From positions 1 to 52,194 of the forward strand of contig JAFRZA010000004.1 of assembly GCA_017442805.1 (NCBI GenBank): a DNA stretch of 52,194 nt, written 5' to 3'. Under the pieces are notes generated by a model. That model saw nothing but the letters and a program-made list of their open reading frames with translations, was not told where the DNA came from and searched no databases. Made by a program: the position numbers and the translations under genes. Source of the DNA: Erysipelotrichaceae bacterium (lineage in GTDB: Bacteria; Bacillota_I; Bacilli_A; Erysipelotrichales; Erysipelotrichaceae). Positions 18,269-26,648 of this stretch are shown here, in pieces; within the stretch, counting starts at the first letter, position 1, and each line of letters starts with the position of its first letter.

Positions 18269-18286
18269 TAGTTGCACTTCCAACTA
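18269..18286. promoter_or_regulatory. Candidate MarR-type operator in the leader of the nrdG-fusion/nrdD operon
   Basis: TAGTTG-CACTTC-CAACTA is a palindrome with perfect 6-base arms and a 6-base spacer. It begins about 5 bases after the predicted transcription start and ends 27 bases before the start codon. MarR proteins bind pseudo-palindromes of 16-20 bases overlapping promoters, so it is a good candidate for autoregulation by the MarR half of the first gene. Confidence 0.65.
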
Positions 18287-18297
18287 TCTTCCTCTTC

Positions 18298-18326
18298 ATT
18301 CTACAAGGGCCAATTGGAGATTTCAA
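18298..18326 (-). promoter_or_regulatory. Promoter of the nrdG-fusion/nrdD operon
   Basis: On the minus strand TTGAAA (18326-18321) and TAGAAT (18303-18298) are separated by exactly 17 bases, a good sigma-A match. Transcription would start near 18291. Confidence 0.8.
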
Positions 18327-18366
18327 GATGGTTGACCGCAAAATTCTGAAAAATCGAAAGGGGATT

Positions 18367-18375
18367 TGTTATAAT
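18367..18375 (+). promoter_or_regulatory. Extended -10 promoter for galM
   Basis: TGTTATAAT matches TGnTATAAT. It ends 16 bases before the chosen ATG, and the AAGGTGG ribosome-site candidate lies at or just before the expected transcription start. Confidence 0.65.
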
Positions 18376-18391
18376 CAAGGTGGTGATGATA

Positions 18392-19432
18392 ATGATAAAA
18401 AAGGAACATTATGGAATAATCAACAACAATGAGATTTCTGTCTACACTCTGACCAACAGCGCCGGCGTGGAAGTCAGCGCGACCGATTTCGGCGCCACGA
18501 TCCTGAAGATCGTCGTTCCCGACGCTCAGGGAAACAAGGCCGACGTGGTTCTGGGCTACGACCGGCTGGAAGGCTACAGCGTGGAAAACGGCGAGTTCAT
18601 CGGCTGCGTGGTCGCCCCCAACGGCAACCGCATTGCCAACGGCACCTTCGAACTCAACGGTCAGAGATATCATCTGGACATCAACAACGGCCCCAACAAC
18701 CTGCACACCCATTTCGAACTGGGCGCTTCCAAGAAGATCATGGACGTCGAAATGCTGGAAGACGAGCTGGTCTTCCGCTGCTGCTTCGCCGACGGCGAGG
18801 CGGGACTGCCCGGTGCCAGGATGTTTGCGGTCAGCTACCGGCTGGACGAGGAAAGCCGGCTGATCATCAGCTACTCAATGTCTTCTGACAAGGACACCAT
18901 CTTCAACCCCACCCAGCACTCCTACTTCAACATGGCCGGACATGGTTCCGGCAGCATCCTTTCCCAGCAGCTGCAGCTTGATGCCGATCACTTCACCCCG
19001 GTCGACGCCACCCTGATACCCACCGGCGAGATCAGGCCGGTGGAGAACACGCCCTTTGACTTCCGTCAGATGAAGGAAATCGGCAGGGACATGGATATGG
19101 GCGATGAGCAGCTGGGCTTCGGCAAGGGCTATGACCACAACTTCGCCATCACCGGTTACGACGGCACTCTCAGATACTTCGCCACCCTGAGAGACCCGGG
19201 CAGCGGAAGAGAAATGCTGTGCTATACCACTCAGCCGGGCGTTCAGGTCTATACCGGAAACTATCTGGAACGCGCCGACGGCAAGGACGGCGTCGCCTAC
19301 CAGCCCAACGGCGGCGTCTGCCTGGAGACTCAGTTCTTCCCGGACTGCGTCAACCAGCCCAACTTCGTCAAGGGCCTGCTGAAAGCCGGAGAGACGCAGC
19401 ACTACCAGACCGTCTACCAGTTCAGGTGGTAG
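18392..19432 (+). CDS. galM: Aldose 1-epimerase (mutarotase)
   Basis: A 346-residue GalM-family enzyme interconverting alpha and beta anomers of hexoses. Family features are FGATILKIVVPD, YSVENGEFIGCVVAPNGNRI, a catalytic histidine in NPTQHSYFNMAGHG and the acid GGVCLETQFFPDCVNQPNF near the C-terminus. Several start codons are in frame (GTG at 18380 and 18383, ATG at 18386 and 18392); 18392 is chosen for its spacing to AAGGTGG. It is divergent from the nrdG-fusion operon and is followed one base later by the YiiX-like gene. Confidence 0.95.
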   Translation: MIKKEHYGIINNNEISVYTLTNSAGVEVSATDFGATILKIVVPDAQGNKADVVLGYDRLEGYSVENGEFIGCVVAPNGNRIANGTFELNGQRYHLDINNGPNNLHTHFELGASKKIMDVEMLEDELVFRCCFADGEAGLPGARMFAVSYRLDEESRLIISYSMSSDKDTIFNPTQHSYFNMAGHGSGSILSQQLQLDADHFTPVDATLIPTGEIRPVENTPFDFRQMKEIGRDMDMGDEQLGFGKGYDHNFAITGYDGTLRYFATLRDPGSGREMLCYTTQPGVQVYTGNYLERADGKDGVAYQPNGGVCLETQFFPDCVNQPNFVKGLLKAGETQHYQTVYQFRW

Positions 19433-19433
19433 G

Positions 19434-19982
19434 ATGAAGAATGTCTATCTGATGCTGACGAGATCATCAACGCTGATCTCGGTCTACATCAACCTGACGA
19501 CGACGGCGCAGTATACCCATTCCTCCATCTCGCTCAACAGCGCGCTTGATCCCATCTGTTCGGTCGGCCGCCATTTTACCTTTCTCAACTGGCCGGCGCA
19601 CATCAAGAGAGAACCGCTTGACCGGGAGTTCTACTGGTGGCACCGCTGGGCCAGGGTCGGCATCTACCGCCTGCAGGTCAGCGAGGAAGGCTGGCAGAAG
19701 ATCAGGGAATTCATCGATGAGCAGTTTGAAAGAAATCTGCAGTTTGCCTTTTTGGGCATCGCCTGCTGCAAGTTCGGGATTCTCAGGGAATATGAAAACA
19801 AGATGTTCTGTTCGCAGTTCGTCGCCAATGCCCTGGCGGCCAGCGGCGAGATTGACATTCAGAAAAGTGCCGCCCTCTATCATCCCGATGATTTCCTGAA
19901 GCTTAAGGACATCAGTGAAGTGTACCGTGGGCGGATCGGCGATCTGGCTGAAACGCTCAGAAAGCAGGGAACGGTTGAATGA
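19434..19982 (+). CDS. YiiX-like permuted NlpC/P60 hydrolase
   Basis: A 182-residue protein of the permuted papain-like (YiiX/YebB-type NlpC/P60) fold. The expected catalytic histidine is in the N-terminal YTHSSISL segment and the nucleophilic cysteine in the later MFCSQFVANAL segment; this His-before-Cys order is the permutation signature. No signal peptide is visible, so it may act in the cytoplasm, on lipids or amide bonds. It starts one base after the galM stop, so the two are co-transcribed, although no functional link is obvious. Confidence 0.8.
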   Translation: MKNVYLMLTRSSTLISVYINLTTTAQYTHSSISLNSALDPICSVGRHFTFLNWPAHIKREPLDREFYWWHRWARVGIYRLQVSEEGWQKIREFIDEQFERNLQFAFLGIACCKFGILREYENKMFCSQFVANALAASGEIDIQKSAALYHPDDFLKLKDISEVYRGRIGDLAETLRKQGTVE

Positions 19983-19986
19983 AATA

Positions 19987-20010
19987 AAAAAGCGGCTGAT
20001 GCCGCTTTTT
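19987..20010. terminator. Terminator after the YiiX-like gene; also usable by tRNA-Pro
   Basis: AAAAAGCGGC and GCCGCTTTTT form a perfect 10-base stem with loop TGAT, T-rich in both directions, between a plus-strand gene and a minus-strand tRNA. Confidence 0.9.
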
Positions 20011-20018
20011 CATGTGAA

Positions 20019-20095
20019 TGGTCGGAATGACGGGATTTGAACCCACGACCTCTGCGTCCCGAACGCAGCGCTCTACCAAGCTGAGCTACATTCCG
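20019..20095 (-). tRNA. tRNA-Pro(CGG)
   Basis: The minus strand folds as a complete cloverleaf: acceptor CGGAATG/CATTCCG, D arm GCTC...GAGC, anticodon stem CTGCG/CGCAG with loop TTCGGGA (anticodon CGG, reading CCG), T loop TTCGAAT, discriminator A and an encoded CCA. A minus-strand TGTTATAAT (20112-20104) lies just upstream. Confidence 0.96.
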
Positions 20096-20103
20096 TCTAA
20101 AAC

Positions 20104-20135
20104 ATTATAACAGACTTGCGAGATTATTGTATAAT
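20104..20135. promoter_or_regulatory. Closely spaced divergent promoters of tRNA-Pro and lemA
   Basis: A minus-strand extended -10 TGTTATAAT (20112-20104) serves tRNA-Pro, and a plus-strand TATAAT (20130-20135) serves lemA. The two -10 boxes are 17 bases apart, so each -35 region overlaps the other promoter. Confidence 0.6.
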
Positions 20136-20155
20136 AATTTTGGAGGAATTTTAAC

Positions 20156-20713
20156 ATGAAATATTTCTTCTTTGCCATAATCGCGGTAATCGTGCTGGCT
20201 GTCGTCTATTACATAGCCACTCACAATACCCTGGTGGAACTTCAGAACCGGATCTCCGAGGCGTTTTCGACCATGGACGTCTTTCTGGTCAAGCGCTCCG
20301 ATCTGATCCCCAACCTGGTGGCAACCGTCAAGGGATACGCCAAGTATGAGTCAGACACGCTGGAGAAGGTCATCGACGCCCGCGGCCGGGCCCTGGGGGC
20401 CTCAACCAACGCCGAAAAGCTGGCGGCCGAAAACGAACTGACCGGCGCCATCTCCAGGCTCTTCGCCCTGGCGGAAAGTTATCCCGATCTGAAGGCCAAT
20501 GCCAATTTCCTGTCCCTGCAGGCTGACCTGAAGGAAATGGAAAGCGACATCGCTTCCGCCCGCCGCTACTACAACGGCGTGGTCCGCAAGTACAACACCA
20601 TGCTTCAGACCATTCCCAGCAAGTTCATTGCCTCGGCGATGGGACTGCAGAGAGAACCGATGTTCGAAGTCGCTGACGAGAAGCAGAGAGAAAATGTTAA
20701 GGTTGAGTTCTAG
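20156..20713 (+). CDS. lemA: LemA family protein
   Basis: A 185-residue LemA protein: a single N-terminal membrane helix (about residues 2-22), then the family helical domain with VELQNRISEAFSTMDVFLVKRSDLIPNLVATVKGYAKYE and ARRYYNGVVRKYNTMLQTIPS. The molecular role is unknown. TTGGAGG precedes the ATG. It is followed one base later by a DUF2207 protein, a pairing seen in many bacteria, which suggests a joint membrane or envelope function. Confidence 0.96.
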   Translation: MKYFFFAIIAVIVLAVVYYIATHNTLVELQNRISEAFSTMDVFLVKRSDLIPNLVATVKGYAKYESDTLEKVIDARGRALGASTNAEKLAAENELTGAISRLFALAESYPDLKANANFLSLQADLKEMESDIASARRYYNGVVRKYNTMLQTIPSKFIASAMGLQREPMFEVADEKQRENVKVEF

Positions 20714-20714
20714 T

Positions 20715-22622
20715 ATGAAAAAGATCGTTAAGTTACTGTTAATCGCCTTCATCGGGCTGACCATGCTGGCTCCGGTAACCGCTGAAGCCAGGGAAGCCTT
20801 TGACATCATCTACCACAACGTCGATGTTACCGTCAACGAAGACGGCAGTTTTGACATCGTCGAAGAGATGCAGGTCCATTTCAACGCCAACAGACACGGC
20901 ATTTATGTTAACATCCCCTCCGAATACCACATGAACTGGGACGTCGACGGTGCAGAAGTCTGCAAGTACTACAAGTTCCCGGTCACCAATGTCCGCGTGC
21001 TTTCCGGACACGAAAATGACATCAGCCACTATGATTCCTTCACCCGCATCAAGCTGGGCTCAGCCAGCCGCTATGCCAACACGACGGAAACCTACAAGTG
21101 GAGCTATACCCTCAATACCCGCGATCTCGATCTGGGCGGTGTGGAGATGGTCTTCCTCAACATCATCACCAGCGGCTGGGACACCACCACCGATGCCACC
21201 CGCTTCACCCTTGAGCTGCCCAAGAGCTTCGACGCCTCGAAGATCTACACCTCCACTCCCCATGGCGAAATGCTTCAGGGAGCGGGCGAACTGGACGGCG
21301 TCCGCGTTTCCGTTAACGGAAATAAGATCACCGGCGAGTGCAATACCCAGATCCAGGCCAACGAAGCCATCACTATTCAGGTGCTGCTGGAGAAAGGTTA
21401 CTTCAGCTTCCCCGACATCAACCATTACGGCATCATCGGCCTGATCGCCGGTCTGGTGTTCACGCTGATCGTCTCCGTCATCCATGCCATCTATGGCCGC
21501 GACAGGGAAGTCATCCAGACCGTGGAATTCCACGTTCCTGCCGGCATGACCTCCGCGGAAGTAGGCACCGTCATTGACGAGGAAGTCAACGACCGCGACA
21601 TCATTTCCCTGCTGCTCGACTGGGGCAGACGCGGCATCATCACCATTCACGAAACACAGAAGGATCTGATCCTTGAAAAGAAGAGCGAGCTGGAAGACAG
21701 CGCCCGCAACTACGAGCACACCATGTTCAACCGGCTGTTCAACAACCGCGATAAGGTTGCCATGAGCAAGCTCAGATACAAGTTCTACAACACCATGAAC
21801 CTGTGCAAGAACCAGGTCAACCGCTATTACGCAGACAAGACCCGTCAGCTGTCCACCAATGTCTCCATTGCCCTGCAGCTGATCCTGGCGGCCTTCTCCT
21901 TCCTGCCGGTGGTGCTGCTGACGGCGTTAAGCCATTACTTCTACTACCGTGGCGGCATGATCGTCTTCATTGCCATCGTGCAGATCCTGCTGCTGGACAG
22001 CCTGATGTACCTGCTGATCTACCTGCATAAGATCAGATTCATGGTCGAAGCCTGGAAATGGTGGCAGAAGATGCTCTGCCAGCTGGGCGTGTTCATCCTG
22101 TTTGCCATCCCGGTCGGCATCATGTTCACCGTTGTTCTGAAGACCGGCGTCCGGGTGTCACAGGCTCTGGTGGTCACCGGCGTGCAGATCGCCCTGATGA
22201 TGTTCATCATGTTCATGCGCCGGCGCACCGATTACGGCAACCAGGAACTGGGCCGCATTCTGGGTCTGCGTGAGTTCATCAGAACGGCTGATGAAGACCG
22301 TCTGAAGGAACTGGTTGAAGAGAACCCCTACTACTTCTACGACATTCTGCCTTACGCCTACGCCCTAGGCCTGACCGAGATCTGGAATGAGCATTTCAAG
22401 GATCTGACCGTCAGCCCGTGCGAATGGTACGATTCTTACCGTCCGTACAATGACCACTACGCCCTGATGCATTCGCTGGAAAGCCAGATGCACAGCGCTC
22501 AGCGCTCGATGACCTCGATTCCGGAAAGCTCCGGAGGAGGCGGATCAGGCGGCGGCTCCTCATCAGGCGGCGGCTTCTCCGGCGGCGGCGGCTTCGGCGG
22601 CTCCTCCGGCGGCAGCTGGTAA
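20715..22622 (+). CDS. DUF2207 domain membrane protein with glycine-rich tail
   Basis: A 635-residue protein. It has a signal peptide (about 1-24, ending AEA), a beta-rich extracytoplasmic DUF2207 domain (about 25-230), a membrane helix near 245, a cytoplasmic region, a cluster of three membrane helices about 400-510, and a C-terminal tail made almost only of Gly and Ser ending in W. This layout and the GGGS-type tail are typical of the family, whose function is unknown. The start at 20715 begins a clear signal peptide one base after lemA; the longer reading frame upstream overlaps lemA and was rejected. Confidence 0.93.
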   Translation: MKKIVKLLLIAFIGLTMLAPVTAEAREAFDIIYHNVDVTVNEDGSFDIVEEMQVHFNANRHGIYVNIPSEYHMNWDVDGAEVCKYYKFPVTNVRVLSGHENDISHYDSFTRIKLGSASRYANTTETYKWSYTLNTRDLDLGGVEMVFLNIITSGWDTTTDATRFTLELPKSFDASKIYTSTPHGEMLQGAGELDGVRVSVNGNKITGECNTQIQANEAITIQVLLEKGYFSFPDINHYGIIGLIAGLVFTLIVSVIHAIYGRDREVIQTVEFHVPAGMTSAEVGTVIDEEVNDRDIISLLLDWGRRGIITIHETQKDLILEKKSELEDSARNYEHTMFNRLFNNRDKVAMSKLRYKFYNTMNLCKNQVNRYYADKTRQLSTNVSIALQLILAAFSFLPVVLLTALSHYFYYRGGMIVFIAIVQILLLDSLMYLLIYLHKIRFMVEAWKWWQKMLCQLGVFILFAIPVGIMFTVVLKTGVRVSQALVVTGVQIALMMFIMFMRRRTDYGNQELGRILGLREFIRTADEDRLKELVEENPYYFYDILPYAYALGLTEIWNEHFKDLTVSPCEWYDSYRPYNDHYALMHSLESQMHSAQRSMTSIPESSGGGGSGGGSSSGGGFSGGGGFGGSSGGSW

Positions 22623-22633
22623 GAAAAACATTA

Positions 22634-22661
22634 ATCACCGCTTCACGGCGGTGATTTTTCT
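22634..22661 (+). terminator. Terminator of the lemA-DUF2207 operon
   Basis: 22634-22642 pairs with 22649-22657 (ATCACCGC/GCGGTGAT), loop TTCACG, followed by TTTT. Confidence 0.92.
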
Positions 22662-22674
22662 TGCTCTGATTTTG

Positions 22675-22683
22675 TGCTAGAAT
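22675..22683 (+). promoter_or_regulatory. Extended -10 promoter for yitT
   Basis: TGCTAGAAT ends only 8 bases before the yitT ATG, leaving little or no leader. Confidence 0.6.
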
Positions 22684-22691
22684 TACTGTGT

Positions 22692-23531
22692 ATGAAAAAG
22701 TTCAAGAGCATCTTCATGATCGTACTGGGCAATTTCCTGCTGGCGGTTTCCGTCAGCTATTTCGTTCTGCCCTACAACGTGCTTTCCGGCGGCTGCGCCG
22801 GCATTGCCCTGATCACCAGGGAACTGTTTGGCTGGAATACCACCATCACCATCGACGTGCTGGTCATTCTCTTCTTCATCCTCGGCTACCTTTTCCTGGG
22901 CCGGGAATTCACGCTGAAGACCGCTCTTTCCTCGGCGGTCTACCCGGTCTTCATCACCCTTCTGTCCTGGTTTGACATCCGCATCGAGGCCGATCAGCTG
23001 CTGATGAGCATCTTCGGAGCGGTCGTCGCCGGCGCCGGCGTCGGCATCGTCATCCGCGAAAACGCCTCGACGGGAGGAACCGACGTTCCTCCGATGATCG
23101 TCCACAAGTACACCGGCATGCCGATCCCGGTGCTGATGGCCATCACTGACGGCATTCTGGTCATAGCCGGCTTACTGGCCTACAACATTCAGGACGTCAT
23201 GATCGGTCTGATCTACATTTACATTTCCAACGCCATCATCAACGAAGTCATCATGCCCCGCAGCAGTTCCGTGGCCCTGTTCATCATCTCGGACAGAAAG
23301 GACGAGATCATGTCCTACATCCACGATTCCCTGGAAAGAGGAACGACCATCGTTCCCGCCCGCGGCGGCTATACCGACAATGCGAAGGAGGTCATCATGA
23401 CCGTGCTTTCCAAGAATCAGTACAATCTGCTGGCCCAGCAGATCGAGAGAATCGACCCCAAGGCCTTCATCATCGTCTCGGACGCCAAGGACGTCAAGGG
23501 CGAAGGCTTCTCCTACGACTACCGCGTCTGA
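22692..23531 (+). CDS. yitT: YitT family membrane protein
   Basis: A 279-residue protein of the YitT/DUF2179 family. About five or six membrane helices occupy residues 5-190, including the family signature NVLSGGCAGIALI and ENASTGGTDVP, followed by a cytoplasmic DUF2179 domain with LERGTTIVPARGGYT and the C-terminal DPKAFIIVSDAKDVKGEGF. The function is unknown; members are proposed transporters. No Shine-Dalgarno sequence precedes the ATG and the -10 box is 8 bases away, so the message may be leaderless. Confidence 0.95.
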   Translation: MKKFKSIFMIVLGNFLLAVSVSYFVLPYNVLSGGCAGIALITRELFGWNTTITIDVLVILFFILGYLFLGREFTLKTALSSAVYPVFITLLSWFDIRIEADQLLMSIFGAVVAGAGVGIVIRENASTGGTDVPPMIVHKYTGMPIPVLMAITDGILVIAGLLAYNIQDVMIGLIYIYISNAIINEVIMPRSSSVALFIISDRKDEIMSYIHDSLERGTTIVPARGGYTDNAKEVIMTVLSKNQYNLLAQQIERIDPKAFIIVSDAKDVKGEGFSYDYRV

Positions 23532-23582
23532 CTTGTGCAGACAGACCGATTGGTTTACTATTAATATAATGGGAGGTACGTA

Positions 23583-24269
23583 ATGATTACACTCGAAGGC
23601 GTTTCCAAACAGTATAAGAAAAGCGGAACCCATGCGCTCAACAACGTCAGCCTGACCATCAATGACGGCGAGTTCGTATACATAATCGGTGAAACGGGCA
23701 GCGGCAAGAGCTCCCTGATCAAACTGCTGGACGGCGAAGAACAGCCGACTTCCGGCAAGGTCATGGTCAACGGCATCAATGTCGGCCGCCTGCGCTTTTC
23801 CAAGGTTCCCTACTACCGCCGCAAGATCGGCGTGGTTTTCCAGGATTATCAGCTGATCCAGACCAAGACGGTGTCCCAGAACATCGCCTTTGCCCTGGAA
23901 GTCATCAACAAGCCCCGTAAGGAGATCAACGAGAGAGTAAGGGAAGTCCTCGACATCATCGAGCTCTCCAGTGAATTCAACAACTACCCCGACCAGCTTT
24001 CCGGCGGCCAGCAGCAGCGCGTCGTCATCGGCCGGGCCATCGCCAACAATCCCAAGCTGATCATCGCCGATGAGCCGACCGGCAACCTCGACCCCCGGCG
24101 TTCCAAGGAGATCATCGAACTGCTGGAGAAGATCAACAAGCAGGGAACGACGATCATCGTCGTCACCCACAACGACATCCTGGTCAACACCTACCGCAAG
24201 AGAACGATAACGCTGGAAAACGGCTACATCGTCAACGACAATCCGGAAGGAGGCTACTACAATGTTTAG
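23583..24269 (+). CDS. ftsE: Cell division ATP-binding protein FtsE
   Basis: A 228-residue ABC ATPase. Walker A is GETGSGKSS, the signature LSGGQQQR, Walker [13 protein letters not shown] and the switch histidine is in VVTHND. With FtsX it forms the complex that transmits ATP hydrolysis across the membrane to activate a peptidoglycan hydrolase during division. GGGAGG precedes the ATG, directly after a TATAAT. The stop overlaps the ftsX start by eight bases. Confidence 0.97.
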   Translation: MITLEGVSKQYKKSGTHALNNVSLTINDGEFVYIIGETGSGKSSLIKLLDGEEQPTSGKVMVNGINVGRLRFSKVPYYRRKIGVVFQDYQLIQTKTVSQNIAFALEVINKPRKEINERVREVLDIIELSSEFNNYPDQLSGGQQQRVVIGRAIANNPKLIIADEPTGNLDPRRSKEIIELLEKINKQGTTIIVVTHNDILVNTYRKRTITLENGYIVNDNPEGGYYNV

Positions 24270-25161
24270 ACGCATCGGACGGGCCTTCAAGGAAGCCTTC
24301 TGGGGCATTACCCATCACTTCGCCATGGCCTTCTCCACGGCCAACGCCGTTACCATAACCCTGGTACTGGTCGTCATCTTCACCGTGCTGGTGGCCAACA
24401 TTTCCCGGATCACCATTGACGTGGAAGGCGACATCCAGATCTACGCCCCCATTGAGGAAACGGTGGCCGATGAGGACATCGGCGCCATCAGAAACCGCAT
24501 TGAAAAGATACCCGGCGTCATCCGGGTCGACTTCTCCAGCAAGGAAGAGGAGCTGCAGAGTCTGATCGAGAGCTTCGGTGACGACGGCAAGATCTTCGAG
24601 ATCTACACCGGTGAAAACAACCCGCTGCCGCGGGCCTTCCTGGTAAGCGTCGGCACCGGCTATTCGCTGGCCCAGATCTCCTCGCAGATCGAACTGATCG
24701 ACGGCATGGCTTCCGCCACCTACGGCGGAGCGACCATCGAGGACTTCGTCTCCCTGCTTACCGGCATCCGGACGGTCGGCTACGGTTTTGCCCTGGCCCT
24801 GACCGTGCTGGCCATCTTTCTGATCTACAATACCATCCAGATCACCATCAACACGCGCAAGCAGGAGTTGGGCATCATGCGTCTGTGCGGTGCCAACAAC
24901 AGCTACATCACCGCGCCGCTGGTTCTGGAAGGCATATTCATCGGCATCATGGGTTCCGTGGTTCCCATCTTACTGACCATCTTCGGCTACCGCTACGTCT
25001 ACGAGCGGATGAACGGCCAGCTGGTCAGCGGCATCCTGAAGCTCATTCCGGTCTATCCCTTTGTCTATTACGTGTCGGCCTTTGCCCTGGCCATCGGCGT
25101 CGCCGTCGGCCTGATCGGGTCAATGCTGTCGGCCAACAAGTATCTGAGGTGGAAACGATGA
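24262..25161 (+). CDS. ftsX: Cell division protein FtsX
   Basis: A 299-residue FtsX. It has a first membrane helix at about 22-45, an extracellular loop with the FtsX domain (about 45-165), and three further helices from about 170 to 295 (MacB-like permease fold). KQELGIMRLCGANNSYI is the typical segment between helices 2 and 3. It overlaps ftsE in front, and its stop overlaps the M23 hydrolase start as ATGA, indicating a three-gene translationally coupled operon. Confidence 0.96.
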   Translation: MFRRIGRAFKEAFWGITHHFAMAFSTANAVTITLVLVVIFTVLVANISRITIDVEGDIQIYAPIEETVADEDIGAIRNRIEKIPGVIRVDFSSKEEELQSLIESFGDDGKIFEIYTGENNPLPRAFLVSVGTGYSLAQISSQIELIDGMASATYGGATIEDFVSLLTGIRTVGYGFALALTVLAIFLIYNTIQITINTRKQELGIMRLCGANNSYITAPLVLEGIFIGIMGSVVPILLTIFGYRYVYERMNGQLVSGILKLIPVYPFVYYVSAFALAIGVAVGLIGSMLSANKYLRWKR

Positions 25162-26606
25162 AGAAACTGTTCCGGCTTATCCGCATTCTTCTCTTCATTG
25201 CCTTCATCATCACCGCTTTCTCCTGGACCCAGAAGAAGGTGACGCTGGCAACCGAAGGGGATAACGACTTCGCTGAAAGGGAAGATTATTACTATGAGCT
25301 GTGCTCCGGCAAGAATCTTTCCGAAGACGACAAGAAGGTCTGCAAGGCTTTCCGCGACTACCTGGAGGAAAAGCAGGAAGCTCTGGAAGATGAACTGGAT
25401 GAACTTGAGAAAAACATCAAGGCCCTCAAGGCGGACATCGCCAATCAGGGCAAGAAGATCAAGCAGTATACCGAACAGATCGATTCACTGGACAAGCAGA
25501 TCAGTTCGATCAACAAGTCCATTACCATGATCGAGGAAAACATCGAACTGCTGGGTCAGCAGATCGCCGAGCGCGAGCTGAAGATCGAGCAGCTGGACAT
25601 TCAGATCAAGGAAGGAATGGTCGTGGCTCAGGCTCAGAACCGGACCAACAGCTATGTCAAGTTCGTCATGGGCGCCAACTCCTTCGTCGATCTGTTACGG
25701 AGGATCAGCGCCATCAACAACATTACCAGCTACAACCGCTCCAAGATCGAGGAGATGGAACGGGAGAAGGCGCTGCTTCAGGCTGACCGCGAGGAGCAGC
25801 AGCTGCAGAAGGACAACCTGATTTCCCAGAAGGAAGAACTGAAGAAGAAGCAGGACACCTACGAGAAGCTTCTGGCGATGACCCAGGAACTGATCGACGA
25901 ATACAACCAGCAGCAGGCTGAACTCATGGCGCAGTACGACATGCTCGACGCCGACAACAAGGAGCTTGAGGAAGCCATCAAGAACATCGACAAGGCTCTG
26001 GAAAGCTTCACCGGTTCCAAGGGCTTCGGCAAGTTCGTCAAGAACAAGCGCATCAGGATCAACTCCGGCTGTTACTACTACCACGTCACCAGCGGCGGCT
26101 TCCACGCGGCCATCGACGTCGGCAACCTAGGCTACGGCACGCCGCTGTATCCGATCGCCAACGGCTATGTCTTCGCGGCCAAGGGCGGCTGCGCCTATAA
26201 CGGCGGCTATTTGGGCAACAACTGCAACGGCGGCCGCGGCAACCACGTCTTCATCATCGTGGAGATCGACGGCAAGTACTACAGCGTCTACTATGAGCAC
26301 CTGACCGATGTCAACGTCAAGGTCGGCCAGCTGGTCTACAAGGAAAAGACCGTTCTGGGTACCTCCGGCAACTCCGGCGACTCCTCCGGACCGCACCTGC
26401 ACTTCGCGATCTACTATCAGGGCACGACCAAGGAGACTTCGATCCAGCAGATCGTCAGCCTCTACAAGAAGTACGGCATCCGCTTCGGTCTGAAGTACAA
26501 CATCACCGGTTCCTGCCCCTACCGCAACAACAAGGCCCCCTGCTACATGAACCCGATGGAGATCTACGGATTCGAGTGGCACCAGTACTACTGGATCGGC
26601 GACTAG
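25158..26606 (+). CDS. FtsEX-associated M23 murein hydrolase with coiled-coil domain
   Basis: A 482-residue protein with an N-terminal membrane helix or signal anchor (about 7-24), a long double coiled coil (about 50-290) and a C-terminal LytM/M23 peptidase domain (about 305-440) followed by an aromatic tail. The zinc and catalytic motifs HAAID and HLHF are intact, so it should be active on peptidoglycan crosslinks. Coiled coil plus M23 next to ftsEX is the arrangement of EnvC, and functionally of PcsB and CwlO, where FtsEX pulls on the coiled coil to expose the enzyme. The start overlaps the ftsX stop. Confidence 0.95.
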   Translation: MKKLFRLIRILLFIAFIITAFSWTQKKVTLATEGDNDFAEREDYYYELCSGKNLSEDDKKVCKAFRDYLEEKQEALEDELDELEKNIKALKADIANQGKKIKQYTEQIDSLDKQISSINKSITMIEENIELLGQQIAERELKIEQLDIQIKEGMVVAQAQNRTNSYVKFVMGANSFVDLLRRISAINNITSYNRSKIEEMEREKALLQADREEQQLQKDNLISQKEELKKKQDTYEKLLAMTQELIDEYNQQQAELMAQYDMLDADNKELEEAIKNIDKALESFTGSKGFGKFVKNKRIRINSGCYYYHVTSGGFHAAIDVGNLGYGTPLYPIANGYVFAAKGGCAYNGGYLGNNCNGGRGNHVFIIVEIDGKYYSVYYEHLTDVNVKVGQLVYKEKTVLGTSGNSGDSSGPHLHFAIYYQGTTKETSIQQIVSLYKKYGIRFGLKYNITGSCPYRNNKAPCYMNPMEIYGFEWHQYYWIGD

Positions 26607-26614
26607 AAAAAAAC

Positions 26615-26648
26615 AAAGACGGACTGTCACTGACAGCCCGTCTTTTCT
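26615..26648. terminator. Bidirectional terminator between ftsEX operon and PHP gene
   Basis: AAAGACGG (26615-26622) pairs with CCGTCTTT (26638-26645), with an inner CTGTC/GACAG extension. T-rich on both strands. Confidence 0.9.

Noticed and set aside
18242..18283. TTG start at 18283 for the MarR-NrdG fusion
   Set aside because: It lies within the palindromic operator and close to the predicted transcription start, and lacks a ribosome site; ATG at 18241 has GGAG.
23172..24308. Minus-strand open frame across yitT and ftsE
   Set aside because: It spans two real genes and their promoter region and is rich in Asp/Val, as expected of an antisense shadow.
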